Shown here: positions 46,601 through 58,521 of the stretch, piece by piece
Position numbering within the stretch: position 1 is the first letter of the stretch
How the letters are laid out: the number at the start of each line of letters is the position of its first letter
Assembly (NCBI RefSeq): GCF_040054535.1
Contig: NC_090778.1
Coordinates: 12,245,501-12,309,500 of the forward strand
Length of the DNA stretch: 64,000 bases
Direction of reading: 5' to 3'
Source of the DNA: Antennarius striatus
Taxonomy: Eukaryota > Chordata > Actinopteri > Lophiiformes > Antennariidae
Position numbers and translations under genes: made by a program
The notes under the pieces: model-generated
Told to the model about the DNA's origin: nothing
The model's database searches: none
The model's input: the letters and a program-made list of their open reading frames with translations, nothing else

Positions 46601-49430
46601 CACACACACACGCACGCACGCATGCATGCACAGACACACACACATTACTAGGGCTTGAACTCACCCACAATCACATAAGGTCTATCCCAGCTGCAGAGCA
46701 ATTCTTGTGGATTTCACATACTGTTCCCTGCATCAGCGGAGAACACTGAGAAATCTTACGTATGCAGGCTACAAGACCGTGTTATCCTAAAATGTACTTT
46801 AAACAGCTTCACATTTGTATGATTTGTGTGTGATTTATTTGTGCTAAATGCAAAATGCAAAGATAAAAACTTCACATTTTGCAAAGTTTTTATCTGTGGC
46901 TGATCAAATTATTCAAGCATCCACTTCCAACTGGATAATTTTCTTTTGGTTTATGTTTTGTAGCAGCATAGCACAGAAGTCTTTGGGATGAATAGATGCA
47001 ATCAGTCCAGTCACTTCAATCTTCTTATCAGTACTGTGAAGATCATATTTTGTCAAAATTGTTGTTCACAGCAATTGCAAGTCCAGTTTTGTGTACACTT
47101 GTAACACCAACCTTTTCCATTCAGTAATTTGGAAAGTGAATTCATCCAGTCACCATGCAAGGAAGATAGAGTGATACATTAGAAAGATCCACAAAGTCCA
47201 AATAAGATTTATGGTAGATGAAGCCTATGTGTGGCAAGACTTTGGTTTTAAATTGAGTGATAAATACACAATATCATGATACACCATTCAATGTCCAGTT
47301 TATGTGCTCACAGAAATGTTTTTTTTTTTTTTTACTGTAATTGTACATCTAAGGATAGATTGGACAGATTGAAAAGTTTCACTGTTTGTTAACACCCACC
47401 TAATACATTGAATGATTGGTTGCTGAAAAAACGAGGGATAGTTATAACATTTTATAACCATTTCAGTGATTGGAGTGTTTATATCATTAATTCATACACA
47501 TAACACATGCAATATTGCCTGCCATTACTGACTGTTTAGATTTTTTTTAACCACCACGTGCTGCCAGTATTGGTGTTATAGATAACTGGCCAGGTGATAT
47601 CAATACCTGAACATAAATATTACTTATGTTTACTATATGTTCACAAAACCATCTGAAAATACCAAGATATGCATAAACTGTTTAGGGATCTATCAAATCT
47701 GTTAAAACTGCACATAGATGCACATAGTTTACAGATTTCAGACGCAACTCTGAAGTTTTACTTCTAGCTGTCTTTCCTCTATTTTCTGTCTCTCCACATT
47801 GTAATGTTGAGAAAATGTAAAAAACAGGGGCAAGTTCTTAGCTACAAAAAAAAGAGCAAGAATGTCAGATTTGAGTGAAACAGGCAGTGAGTAGGAAAAG
47901 GTGACAGCCTTGACTGTAATGTTAGGTGTTGGCCCTTATTCAAGGAAGTGATTCAATGTTGGAGAATAAGTTGCCCTTCAGTTACATTCGTTGCATGAAG
48001 CCACCATCTAGACTATTTGTTTTGATAGATCATTATAAATTAACTGATGTCAGACAAGATAATTAGAGACTTCAGTCTTTGAAGCAAGATAGTATGCAAA
48101 TCATGTCAACTTTAATATTTCACTGTAAGTCAGTTTAACGCTGCAGGAAAAAGTTAAGTTGCTAAAATCCCCCATGGGAATTAAACAAGTCTGGACCTCT
48201 GACAAGTGTCACAGCCATTGGTGTGTGGGAAAGAAATACTCTTGAACGGCAGCTGAAATGTTAAAGTCAAAAGAGAGGGTAAAACACTGACAGAGAAAAC
48301 ATAATGTAAGTTGGCTCAGAGTAAATGACATCAGGATGAGATAGGCCAATAGAAAGGTAATTACATTTATAAGTGAGAGCTAGAAACCAAAAAATGAAAG
48401 CTGAAAAGTGGGAGATGTATGAGGATAAATAGAATTTAAGGGCCCCGTGGGAAATCTTAATAAGGGAAAGGCCACGCAGTTCCCAAACCCACTCAGACAC
48501 AGCCTTTTTTCCGGGCTGTGCCTCAGGCAAGTAGCCTCACTGCAATGTTGGGAAGCTAACATTTTAAAGTAACACATAATCCCCTGGAGAAGCTTCTGCA
48601 TCCTCAAAACACAGCCTCTAATATTACTTTTTTCCCCATTATATTAAACTACATGTTATGACAAAAATAGCTTTTTACATAATGACTATGGCTTCACAAG
48701 ATGTAAAGGAGTGGAATACTGGTCTGTAGACAGAGCTTATAAAGGGAGGTATGCAGGGGGAGTAAGAACTCTCTCTTCAGTAATTATCAAATATTTAAGC
48801 AACAAAGGATTTTTGTTCCCTTCTTTCCTCGGAACAGCGGCTTGAAGGTGTGTTACACTACATCTTAAATCACAACATGAGGGGTAAATCTGCACTGTGG
48901 TTGTTATTCACCTAGTGCAATGTGTATTATTATGTCAACAACAAAAAAATTGTGACTTTCTGCTTTTTGAATTGATCCATATCACTTATTTGCTTATAAG
49001 ATACCTGTGATACTTCATGATCTTTTCCTCAGGTTGCATTCTCTCTGTTCCTCATGTTCTTCCTCTCATCGGAAGAAACGTCTCCTAAAAGTCTCCTTAT
49101 AAATCACTGTTAAATGTCTTGGTATGTTTTCATAGTTTTAGAATGTGTAACTATTGCAAAAGACACTTCATATGTATGGTCAAGAAACCATTAATATGAT
49201 GTAATAAAGATGCAAAACTGTACAAACAGTATTTAATACAACTCAGAATGCAGCTTCTCAGCGTGTTTGGTGTTGTGGCCATAGTGACAGTGTCTGCTCA
49301 CCTGGTTTGAGGGTTTAAGGGTGTTACTTTGTAACAGCTAGAGGCTAAGAGGCTAAGAGGCTAATTGTCATTTGTGAATTTGGACTATAAAAATGTTGAT
49401 TGATTGATTTCACTTTTACACATTTACAAC
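40673..49430. other. Intergenic, no gene recognised
   Basis: Includes a CA-rich tract (46567-46642) and short (AAC)n near 42747. A TATA-like motif at 43335 and another at 48741 lead into no convincing gene. Distal notch1 enhancers could lie here, but sequence alone does not show them. Confidence 0.45.
46567..46642 (+). repeat. (CA)n microsatellite
   Basis: CACA/CACT then CA, GCAC and GCAT units. Confidence 0.9.
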
Positions 49431-49431
49431 A

Positions 49432-49769
49432 GGCGGCACGGTGGCGCAGTTGGTAGCGCTGTCACCGCACAGCAAGGCGGTTTCAGGTTCGAGTCCCGCT
49501 CTGTGCGGAGTTTGCATGTTCTCCCCATGTCTGTGTGGGTTCTCTCCAGGTTCTCCGGCTTCCTCCCACCTCCAAAAACACACCCTTCATGTTAATTGGC
49601 CGTTCCAAATTGACCTTAGGTATGAGTGTGTGTAGGCGTGTTTGTCTCTGTGTGGTTACGTGGTGCAGTGGCGTCGCACCTGGAGTTTCCCCCGCCTCAC
49701 GCCCTAAGCCAGCTGGGATAGGCTCCAGCTCCCCATTACGGCGGATAAAGTGGTTTAGACGATGGATAG
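49432..49769 (+). repeat. tRNA-headed SINE (family A), near-complete copy
   Basis: Starts GGCGGCACGGTGGCGCAG; the tRNA-like head has box A (TTGGTAGCGCTGTC) and box B (GGTTCGAGTCCC), the RNA polymerase III promoter elements. The body includes 'tttgcatgttctccccatg' and 'cctcccacctccaaaaacac'; the end is 'gataggctccagctcccc' and 'gcggataaagtgg'. TTTACAAC flanks both ends, a probable duplication. Confidence 0.85.
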
Positions 49770-51589
49770 ACTTTTACAACGCTGTGATCACCCTGGGAAA
49801 AGTCTTCAAATTTAAGTATGTGGGGGAAAAAAATCAATGTGAGATTTTCTCTGCTGTTACATTGATGGCAGTTCACAACTAAGTCTTTGGGAGTCTAATG
49901 AAACCCCATGTAAACAAAAGAAGGAAGTGACTCTGTGTGACTGGCTTAAAGGGACTTCCTGTTTGTGATTATATATCCAAAAACAGGACCAGGGTCTCTG
50001 GACCTCCCATGGCTTCCTATCACTTGGGGTAGGAGAACCACTGACCTGCTGTGCCTGGCTGTCTGCACCTCATGCTTATGTAGACGGGGCACCACAATAC
50101 TGGGAAGCAGCTGCAGTATACAAAAATGAGATGAATGTATGCTGTTAATGGATTAAAACCAGAAGGTATCATTTACATTTAGTTTCTGCCACTTTACTTT
50201 TACTTTATTTTTGAATACATACCCTATTGTGCATGGTTCTAGTGGTGATAATACATTTAAAGTCACAATACAATAAAACACAATGCAATAAAAAACTTCA
50301 CTAAAAAATCAGTGTCCTGGAAAACATATTTTTCCTAAATCCTGTCATAAGCAAAAGTAATCATTATGCAGCAGCACAAGCTCATACAATAAATTCAATT
50401 CTGTAGATCATTACACAAGCATATGGAAGAAATCTGATGAGAAAAAACATTTACTTAAGTCTATGTGTTATGAAATCTTTATCAAGAGACAGTTATCTCT
50501 CAGTTATCAAAACTGTGTGTTAAGAAAAAGGCCCCCCACAAAAGAAAGAGAAAGAAATCTCAACAGTCTCCTTCCTTTAACCTTGATGGAGTGTATGAAT
50601 TAATCATCCTTGCCTGTATTTTGTCACATTGTGTAGCATCTACAATTTAACAATGAAGTCTGCAGAGCACTCCTCGTCAGTAAGAACAATACTGCAACAC
50701 CAGGATACATCAATCTGTGTCTCAGGAAATAATACCAATGCAATACAATTGCCCATTTTCCTTCCCTCAGGTACACTTTTTATTGTTGTGGTGGGAGCTT
50801 GTATGAATTATCTGAATTGTGAATGCAAAATGTATTTTAACAATAAATCACAGGACTGGTGTTAAAGGTATGACCCTGAGCTCTCCATGCTGGGAAAAGG
50901 AAACACAGACAAAAGGGTTGATGAAGGACTCTTGAGAATAATGATAGAAGGATCAATCCTGTGGCTTTATTAATATTTCATTTAATTTCATTATTCTGAA
51001 AAAACAACAACAACAACATGAATTTCATGAATAACAGGAGTGTTAATTGATAATGAAAATCACTCTAAATGGCAGCTTTACTTTGAAGTTTCCTGGAAAA
51101 AGCCAGGTGGATAAGATGAGTAAAACGAGAGCATCAGAGAGAATTTATTACTTCCATCTTACAGAATGTTTCATGTGTATTAACATACAATTGATTACAC
51201 TTACACATTGGGTCATCCTTCTTCAAACACCTGCTTGAAATTCTTGAAAAAATATTTCCTGTAACTAATGACAAGCGTTCAAAATCTGAGTGACAGTTTG
51301 TCAAAAAGACATTAAAGAAAAGAATTTACATGTTGTTATGTCAAAATAAATTAAAGACATTGACACAACAATTGTAGTGAGAGAATATCCAGGTTCGACA
51401 GAAGAGGCTGGTCTAATGATTCTTATTTATTTATTTATGCTTATTTATTAATTCTTATTTACTGAGTGTGCCTCACTCTTGTATATTAAAACACATTATC
51501 TGTCTGAGGATTTATAATCCCCTGAAGTCAGACCTATTTACAACGATGACATTAAATATTTTACACATTTACTTTCCTTCCAAAAATGT
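49770..51589. other. Intergenic, nothing recognised
   Basis: AT-rich, with a short (AAC)n at about 51003; no gene-like frames. Confidence 0.5.
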
Positions 51590-52610
51590 GAATTTAGAGT
51601 GTCTTGAAGGTGAAAAGAGTGTCAGAGTGAGAAGGGTGAAACTTCAAGTAGGGGGTGTTATGTATAATATGATTACAGTAGTGTTTATGTCCCACAGGTA
51701 AGACGTGAATTGGAGGAGAAAGAGAAATTCTGGATGGAGGTAGAATAAGTTAGTTGGAGCATTCCTGAGACAGAGAGACTTGTGGTTGGTGCAGATTTTA
51801 ATGTGCATGCTGTGGAGGGAAGTGGAGGTGATGAAGAAGTGATGGGTAAGTTTGGCATGCACGAAAGGAACTTGGAGAGGCAGATGCTGGAAGACTTCCT
51901 CGAAATGATGGACATGGCTATAGTGAAAACCTTCTTTCAGAAAAGGCAGGAGCATTTGATGACTTACAAGAGTGGAGATAGAAGCATGTAGGTGGATTAT
52001 ATTTTGTGAAGACGTCATTTGACTGTAAGGTAGTGGTGGAGGATAGTGTAGCTAACAGCAGTGTAAGTTGAAACTGGTGGTGGGAAAGAAGATTAAGAAG
52101 ACAAAGGCAGAGCAGAGAACCATGTGGTGGAAGTTGAGCAAAGAATATTGGACTATTACAGACTGGATTGATCATTATAAGATTGGATATTACAGACTGG
52201 ATTGATCATTATAAGATTGGATATTACAAAACTATTGAGTGATTTTTAAACAAGATCTGCAGACAGGGTATTGGTGGACAGGAGAGACTCCCAGATGATT
52301 GGACCAGCCAAGGTGATCAGAGAATGAGGCAGAAGAGTACTTGGGGTGTTTTCTGGTAGGGAAGGGGAGAAGGAGACTTGGCGGTGGAACTCTAAAGTAC
52401 AGGAAACCATACTGGAAAGAGCCTAGAGAAGATGTTGGACACTGAGAAGACCAAAGAGAGAATACATTGAGGTGTGATGGAGAGCCAAAGTGGAGGTGGC
52501 TATGGCCATACAAGAGGCATATAATGACATGTATGAGAGGTTGGATACTTCTTCAGAAGGAGAGAAAGATCTCTATGGGCTAAAAGGAAAAGAAGAAACA
52601 AAGAAACAAC
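51590..52610 (+). mobile_element. RTE-like LINE, endonuclease-end fragment
   Basis: The broken frame reads ELEEKEKFWMEVE, LVVGADFNVHAVEG, GDEEVMGKFGMHERNLE, FFQKRQEHLMTYKSGDRS and VDYIL. This is the apurinic-type endonuclease domain of RTE-clade retrotransposons (GADFN and YKSG are active-site neighbourhoods). Downstream parts of the ORF follow (ETWRWNSKVQE, YNDMYERLDT, GEKDLYGL) with stops and frameshifts. A 34-bp unit is tandemly duplicated around 52155-52224. Dead copy, cut off before the reverse transcriptase. Confidence 0.8.
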
Positions 52611-55139
52611 AAAATATTTTCAGTTACCCACATAAATACTTGTTGAACTTATAATGAGTTTTTTTCAACATTTAGGGCTTCTGCAACAAGGTTTACCAGC
52701 AACCTTTGTTGCAGGATACAGGGAAAATGTGCACAAGTAGTGAACATCAAGAGATTGTTTCAGTACATCCAACAGAAATAAAGACATGTTACTTTCTCAT
52801 TCCTTGACTCAAAGGATTCTTTGGGAAGATCCAGACACTGACGGATAAGATAAGGCTTGTAATATTTTCTATTTTACTTGCTGCAAGAACAACAAAAAAT
52901 TACTTTTCAAACCAAAACTGCTACACACTGGGTTTTGATTAACATCATAGTTGTCCTTTCACATATAATGATCTCCTGCAGATAAGGATCCTCCCCTAAA
53001 TACTGCATGCACAATTCTTGGCTGTTCAACTGCAGGTCCCAGTTGTTTTGCGTAAATATTGAATATATACTGTATGTGACGCGTTTTACAGAGATTACAG
53101 TCTCAGGTTTTAAAAGAATAACATAAACTGGCTTCTACCGATGCCAGTAAAGTTTATCTGATTAAGAGTCAACAGGTGATCAAAACTCACAAACAAAAGC
53201 TGGTTGAAACAACACTCAATGCTTCGCTGTGACCTTCCATTTTACCTCACAAGCTGGGTAAATCTTTAAAAAGATTACATTATAATTTTAAAAAAATTCC
53301 TTGAGTTGACAGCTGTCCACTATCATCCCTTCAGTACTGTAGTCCATGCAGAGATGCAAGGCAAGGCACTTTACCAGTAAGCTAAATAAACATGTCCAGC
53401 GCCCACCCACAACACCCAACTGAAGATCTTTTATGCAAAACAATGTAATATTGTGTATTAGAGGCAGACAGGTCATTCAGTGAGTGTAGTAGATGAACAA
53501 GTTCATATGAAGTTCTGTTTAATCAACATACAAAGTTAAACAGTCATGAGAGCCAACACATTCTCAGATTATGATCTAGATTTTGATCCTTTCTTTTTTT
53601 GTTTTGATTGGCCTGCTATTATTTTGTTGGCAATTGAAAAATATTTACAAAGTCCCTATCTCACAATATTGAACTAAGTGGAAAATTTAACCCTGGTTAC
53701 AGATAAGAAATTTAATCAACTCTTACTCAGCCCAGCATCCACATGTATACAAAATTTGATCACATTCTGTTCATGGAATTTTAAGACATCTTACAAACAA
53801 ACATGGGTGGTCACACAACCTCCTCTGACTCTGTAGCAGTGACCATCAGACAAGAGATGAAAAGATGGAGTAAAATGCATGCTCGTCACATGAAAACTTT
53901 TAAGACCAATCTTTATCATTCTACAGAATATATGTGGTGTTCTTTCACACCTGACCTTTACACTTTCCCTTGTAGATATGCTGTCCATGAGAGGCTATTA
54001 TCTACATGATCCCATCAGTTCAAGGCTGAGGATTCCCAGCAGACAGCACTGTAGTTGTCCAGACACAGCTAGCTGATATATTGTGGCTGATGGAGTAGAA
54101 CAGGTCTCTCCATCTGTGGCACGCCAGTCCATCAGTCAGACCCTAAATCCCAGGTCAACACAATGAGGAGGAAATCAACACAAATCCTGTTTACTCTGCA
54201 CCTCACAATGTGATACAATAAACAAGCCCTCTCACTCCTCTCCAAACAATGAATAAGAGCACAATGGGGCATTTAAATGAAACACAGCTTTGATGCACAT
54301 CCTTGAAAAGAAGAGAAGAATGAGTTTTTTTGATTGTGTTAATGCTCTGATCTCTCTGCTAGCTATACTGACCTGGCAGGGGCTAAGTGTAAAATTGCCA
54401 ATAAGAGTAAATAGATACCACCAAATGACATTGATAAATATCACAGCTGAACCTTGGGTCAAGGTTTAACCCCAAAAGTGTGACAGTCTGGAGTTTCATG
54501 CCATCAGGTCAGCTGACCAAATAAAAGTGACACAACCAGCATCCATAGAAGTCATGGGAAAAGTATGGACTGCAGGCCATGTGCGAGCCGTTTGGCTTTG
54601 GAATCCGACATTCCAAACTTTGTTTAAATTATGTAATTAAATGTAATTCGTACAAAATCTCATTAATTTAATTTTATATAATGGTTTTTACATGTCATTT
54701 GCATTTGTACGAAAAAACACTCCATCCATTTGTTCCTTAGCTGGCCCCCGTTAAATTATAGAACTCTGTGTGGCCCACCAGTCAGTCAAAAACTTTGCCC
54801 CCCAGTCTTGGGGAAGATCAGTCATCTGAAAAAAGACATTAATAGACACCTACACACAAAAGAACAATCCTGATTGTGTTCTGGTGGATTTTTTCTTATG
54901 AAAGTCTTCATGTCTCACATAAAAAGTGGAAGAAGTATGAAATTGAATGAAATTCCCAATTTCTGTGGGAAGCTAAGTGAAGTACAGCATGAGATTGACA
55001 CGGCCTTCATAGTGAGTAAATATATAACCATGTCTGATAAAAATGAAAATAGTTCCATGTGGATTTTTTAAGTAAATTTCCTGACTGAGGGAACTTACAA
55101 TATTTGATAAATAAGTTGTGTTTAGTTGAATCTGCAATG
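52611..55139. other. Intergenic, nothing recognised
   Basis: AT-rich spacer between two RTE copies with only short random frames. Confidence 0.5.
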
Positions 55140-56090
55140 TGATCAGGGAGACAGGTAGGAGAATACTTGGTGTGTCATCTGGAAGGAAAGTAGATAAGGA
55201 GACTTGGTGGTGGAATGAGGAGGTACAGGAGTGTATAGAGAGAAAGGTGCCAGTAGTGTGATAGGAAGATGGAAAGAGTACTTCGAAGAGTTGATAAATA
55301 AGGAAAATGAGAAAAAAAAAAGACTAGAAGAGGTGACTGTTGTGAACCAGGAAGTAGCAAAGATTAGTCAGGATGAAGTGAGGAGGGCATTGAAGAGGAT
55401 GAAGTATGAAAAGTCAATCGGTCCTGATGAGTACATGTGTGTGAATGAGAGGGACCCAAGTGGAAGAGTGAGATTACAGGGAGAAGAGATCAAGAAGGTG
55501 GAGGATTTTAAGTACTTAGGCTCAACAGTCCAGAGCAATGGAGAGTGTGGAAAAGAGGTGAAGAAGCGTGTCCAGGCAGGATGGAACGGGTGGAGAAAAG
55601 TGTCAGGTGTGATGTGTGATAGAAGAGTTTCAGCTAAAATGAAAGAAAAGGTGTACAAAACTGTGGTGAGACCAGCGATGTTGTTTGGTCTAGAGACAGT
55701 GTCACTGAGGAAAAGACAGGAGACAGAGCTGGAGATAGCAGAGATGAAGATGCTGAGGTTCTCTCTGTGAGTGACCAGGAAGGATAGGATCAGGAATGAG
55801 TACATCAGAGGGACAGCACATGTTAGAGGTTTTGGAGATAAAGTCAGAGAGGCCAGACTGAGATGGTTTGGACATGTCCAGAGGAGAGATAGTGAATATA
55901 TTGGTAGAAGGATGCTGAGTTTTGAACTGCCAGACAGGAGGCCTAGAGGAAGACCAAAGAGGAGGTTTATGGATGCTGTGAAAGAGGACATGAAGGTAGT
56001 TGGTGTGAGAGAAGAGGATGCAGAAGACAGGGTTAGATGGAGGCAACTGATTCGTTGTGGCGACCCCTGACAGGAAAAGCCAAAAGGAAA
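55140..56090 (+). mobile_element. RTE-like LINE copy with reverse transcriptase deleted
   Basis: Readable frame: RWKEYFEELINKENE, SQDEVRRALKRMKYEKSIGPDE, then directly YMCVNERDPSGRVRLQGEE, KVEDFKYLGSTVQ, KMKEKVYKTVVRPAML and, after one TGA (55768-55770), RKDRIRNEYIRGTAHV, ARLRWFGHVQRRDSEYIGR, GRPKRRFMD and RWRQLIRCGDP. The step from GPDE to YMCVNE skips the RT palm, and another step near 55245 skips upstream sequence. Ends in a GAA-rich tail. The long minus-strand frame here is only its shadow. Confidence 0.88.
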
Positions 56091-56145
56091 AGAAGAAGTT
56101 AAATCTGCAGTGTCTTGTAAGCAGAACAAATTTTACATATGATAG

Positions 56146-56480
56146 TCAGTCAGTCAGTCATCTTCAGATTACCACCGCTACATCCGCCGCAGCGGGTCAC
56201 GGGGAGCCGGAGCCTATCTCGGTGGCATAGGGCGTGAGGTGGGGGACACTCCGGGCACGACGCCAGTGCACCGCGGAGCCACACACAGACATACAACCAT
56301 GCATGCATACACTCATTCCTACGGGCAATTTGGAACGGCCAATCAACCTGAAGCGCATGCTTTTGGAAGTGGGAAGAAGTCGGAGAACCCGGAGAGAACC
56401 CCTCGCAGACACGGAGAGAGGATGCGAACTCCGCCGTGTTGTGAGGCGGCAGCGCTAACCACTGCGCCACCGTGCCGCCC
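56146..56480 (-). repeat. tRNA-headed SINE (family A) with target duplication
   Basis: Complete minus-strand copy ending (5' head) at GGGCGGCACGGTGGCGCAG. It is flanked by a perfect 13-bp duplication, TTACATATGATAG, at 56133-56145 and 56481-56493, which proves retrotransposition. A (GTCA)n-like tail of about four units (56146-56160) adjoins the 3' end. Confidence 0.93.
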
Positions 56481-56865
56481 TTACATATGATAGGGAACAT
56501 AAATTTTGTATATATTCTATACTGCATGTTAGATTTTTTTAAGTTCATTGTTTGAGTATGTTATATGTATGGAGGAAAGAAGCACTTGCTTAATTCTGAC
56601 CTCTTATAAAACCCTTTGATAGAACAGACTGAAGACATCATACAGTCAAAAGGTTCCAAATGATGGTATCATAAATACACCGGAACTGTATCTGTAAAGT
56701 CCCAAAGTTGGTGTATTCAGAAATTAAAACATTAAAGGGACAGATAAAATCTAAACTTTTATCTTTTCAGTAAAACAAGAACACAAATAATTAAGTGCTG
56801 CAAACCTTCTTTCAGATCGGATTAGCTGACAAGCTTTCTTAAGCTTTAAACCTAATATTTCCCTT

Positions 56866-57405
56866 GTTAACCCCACAAACGTAATGACCAACAAATGTAA
56901 TAACCCACAAACGTAATAACCCCACAAATGTAATAACTCACACAAATGTAATAACACACACAAATATAATAACTCACACAAATGTAATAACTCTCAAATG
57001 TAATAACCCACAAAGGTATTAACTCCTAAACATAATAAAAAATAGCAGCTTTAAATGTAATAATCCCACAAATGTAATAACTTTCCCACAAATATAATTG
57101 CAGTCACCTACCACAAACATAACCCTAGGTATTACAAACATAATACCTAGGGTTAGGGTTGGGGGGAGGTTAGGGCTAGGGGCAGGTAGGGTAATAGGAT
57201 CAGTAGAGTTAGGGTTAGGGGAGTTAGTGTTAGAGGTTAGGTTTAAGGTTAATTACCCACAAACATAATAAATAACTATTATGTTTTGTGGGAAATTCGG
57301 TATTACATTTGTGTAAGGGGACTGCAACTACGTTTGTGGGATTATTACATTTAAAGGTGCAACTTTTTATTATGTTTGTGGGTTATTACGTTTGTGGGGT
57401 TGACA
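56866..57405. mobile_element. Foldback element with tandem-repeat arms
   Basis: Left arm (56866 to about 57130) is built from 17-19-bp units of the type CCCACAAATGTAATAA. The right arm (about 57255-57405) is its inverted complement, ending TTATTACGTTTGTGGGGTTGACA. The arms share 'cacaaacgtaat', 'tttaaatgtaataatccc' and 'ttgcagtc' in the same order. Between them is a TTAGGG-like, G-rich core (57126-57245). TCCCTT flanks both ends (56860-56865 and 57406-57411), a likely 6-bp duplication. No coding capacity. Confidence 0.75.
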
Positions 57406-57411
57406 TCCCTT

Positions 57412-58020
57412 ATCAGCATATTAATTGTGTTTGTTATTTAACAAAGAAAGGGATTACTTTAATTGTTTTTTAATCTTGAATCTAACCTGATTAGATAATG
57501 ACACCACATGATCACAGGTGCCACCAGTCTTGTCTACCTGTGCATGACAGCGTTTACCTGTGTGAAGCCGTTTGGACTGCGTTCACAACTCACCTGATGT
57601 GAATCTGCTTTTCCTTTTGATGACTCTGCAAGACAACTGAACAAACATCTCTGTCAGCATTTCTGTATCATTGTAGAAGATCCTACCTGCTAACAGGCAG
57701 TTCCCAGGATGCTGTGAAGCGTGACCCGTGTTTAGTTTTAGAAGACCGAAACTTAAAAACAGGTTCTCAAAAATTCAAATGTATTGCCCATAGGAAACAG
57801 TCTGCTGCTGGACAGGACTGTCAAAGTCACCATTTCAACGTTTTGTTTCTGTCACAATATTTTGTGTTCATCTTAAGTGATCAGAAACATGGAAGCAGTG
57901 CATGGAAAACACATCCATGTATCGTTGAATGAGGATGGAAATGAACACTGACTGGGGTATGACTGAAAGTCAAATGGATTATTAGGAAAGTTAGAATAGT
58001 ATTAAAGTAGCAGTTGATCT
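57412..58020. other. Distal notch1 upstream region
   Basis: No gene or named repeat; includes a small E-box-like patch (caggtgccacc, cacctgatg). Possible regulatory DNA by position only. Confidence 0.4.
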
Positions 58021-58143
58021 GTCTGTCTGTCCGTCCATCCATCCATCCATCCATCCATCCATCCATCCATCCATCCATCCATCCATCCATCCATCCATCC
58101 ATCCATCCATCCATCCATCCATCCATCCATCCATCCATCCATC
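58021..58143 (+). repeat. (ATCC)n microsatellite upstream of notch1
   Basis: About 27 ATCC units after a few CTGT units, ending about 350 bp before the notch1 start codon. Confidence 0.95.
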
Positions 58144-58159
58144 CTTACTTTTTCAGGGT

Positions 58160-58195
58160 ACTCATGCGCGCGCGTGCGTGTGTGTGCGTGTGTGT

Positions 58196-58241
<46 letters not shown>
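58160..58241 (+). repeat. (CG/TG)n microsatellite upstream of notch1
   Basis: CGCGCGTGCG followed by about 30 TG units, some 255 bp upstream of the notch1 ATG; alternating purine-pyrimidine, so potentially Z-forming. Confidence 0.95.
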
Positions 58242-58244
<3 letters not shown>

Positions 58245-58458
58245 ATTACCAGAATAACGCCCCTCCACGCGGAGCTGCGGATGTGTGTCCCTCAAGTCAT
58301 TTCCAACCTGGGATCAGCAGGGACAACATCCCGCACTCAGAGTCTACAGACGCGCTTTGCTCTTTCTCTCTTCCTCTCTGTGGACCTAAACAAGGACCAT
58401 CTGAAAGTTATTGTTTTTTTTTTTTATCTGACGAGAAGGACGACATAATAACGGATCT

Positions 58459-58521
58459 ATGCAAAAACCCACGTGGATTTGTACAAACCAGAAGGAATGC
58501 ATATTTTGTTTATCAACCTAA
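58459..58521 (+). promoter_or_regulatory. Upstream ORF overlapping the notch1 start
   Basis: ATG at 58459 opens a 20-codon frame that ends at TAA 58519-58521, out of frame with and overlapping the notch1 ATG at 58497. If it lies in the mature leader it should lower notch1 translation. The transcription start is not known. Confidence 0.5.

Noticed and set aside
49432-49510. Genuine tRNA gene
   Set aside because: Box A and box B are present, but the body continues into a SINE found at several other sites, and no clean cloverleaf with an acceptor stem is visible.
55368-56129. 253-codon minus-strand open frame
   Set aside because: It is the antisense shadow of the plus-strand RTE fragment, which shows recognisable protein blocks; the minus frame shows none. 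The minus frame at 61515-61955 is the equivalent shadow of the second copy.
56866-57130. CRISPR-like direct repeats
   Set aside because: Units of 17-19 bp are contiguous without unique spacers, vary in sequence, and the DNA is vertebrate.
57126-57245. Interstitial telomere tract
   Set aside because: The TTAGGG-like units are degenerate and mixed with other G-rich words, and lie at the centre of a foldback element; this is not a true telomeric array.
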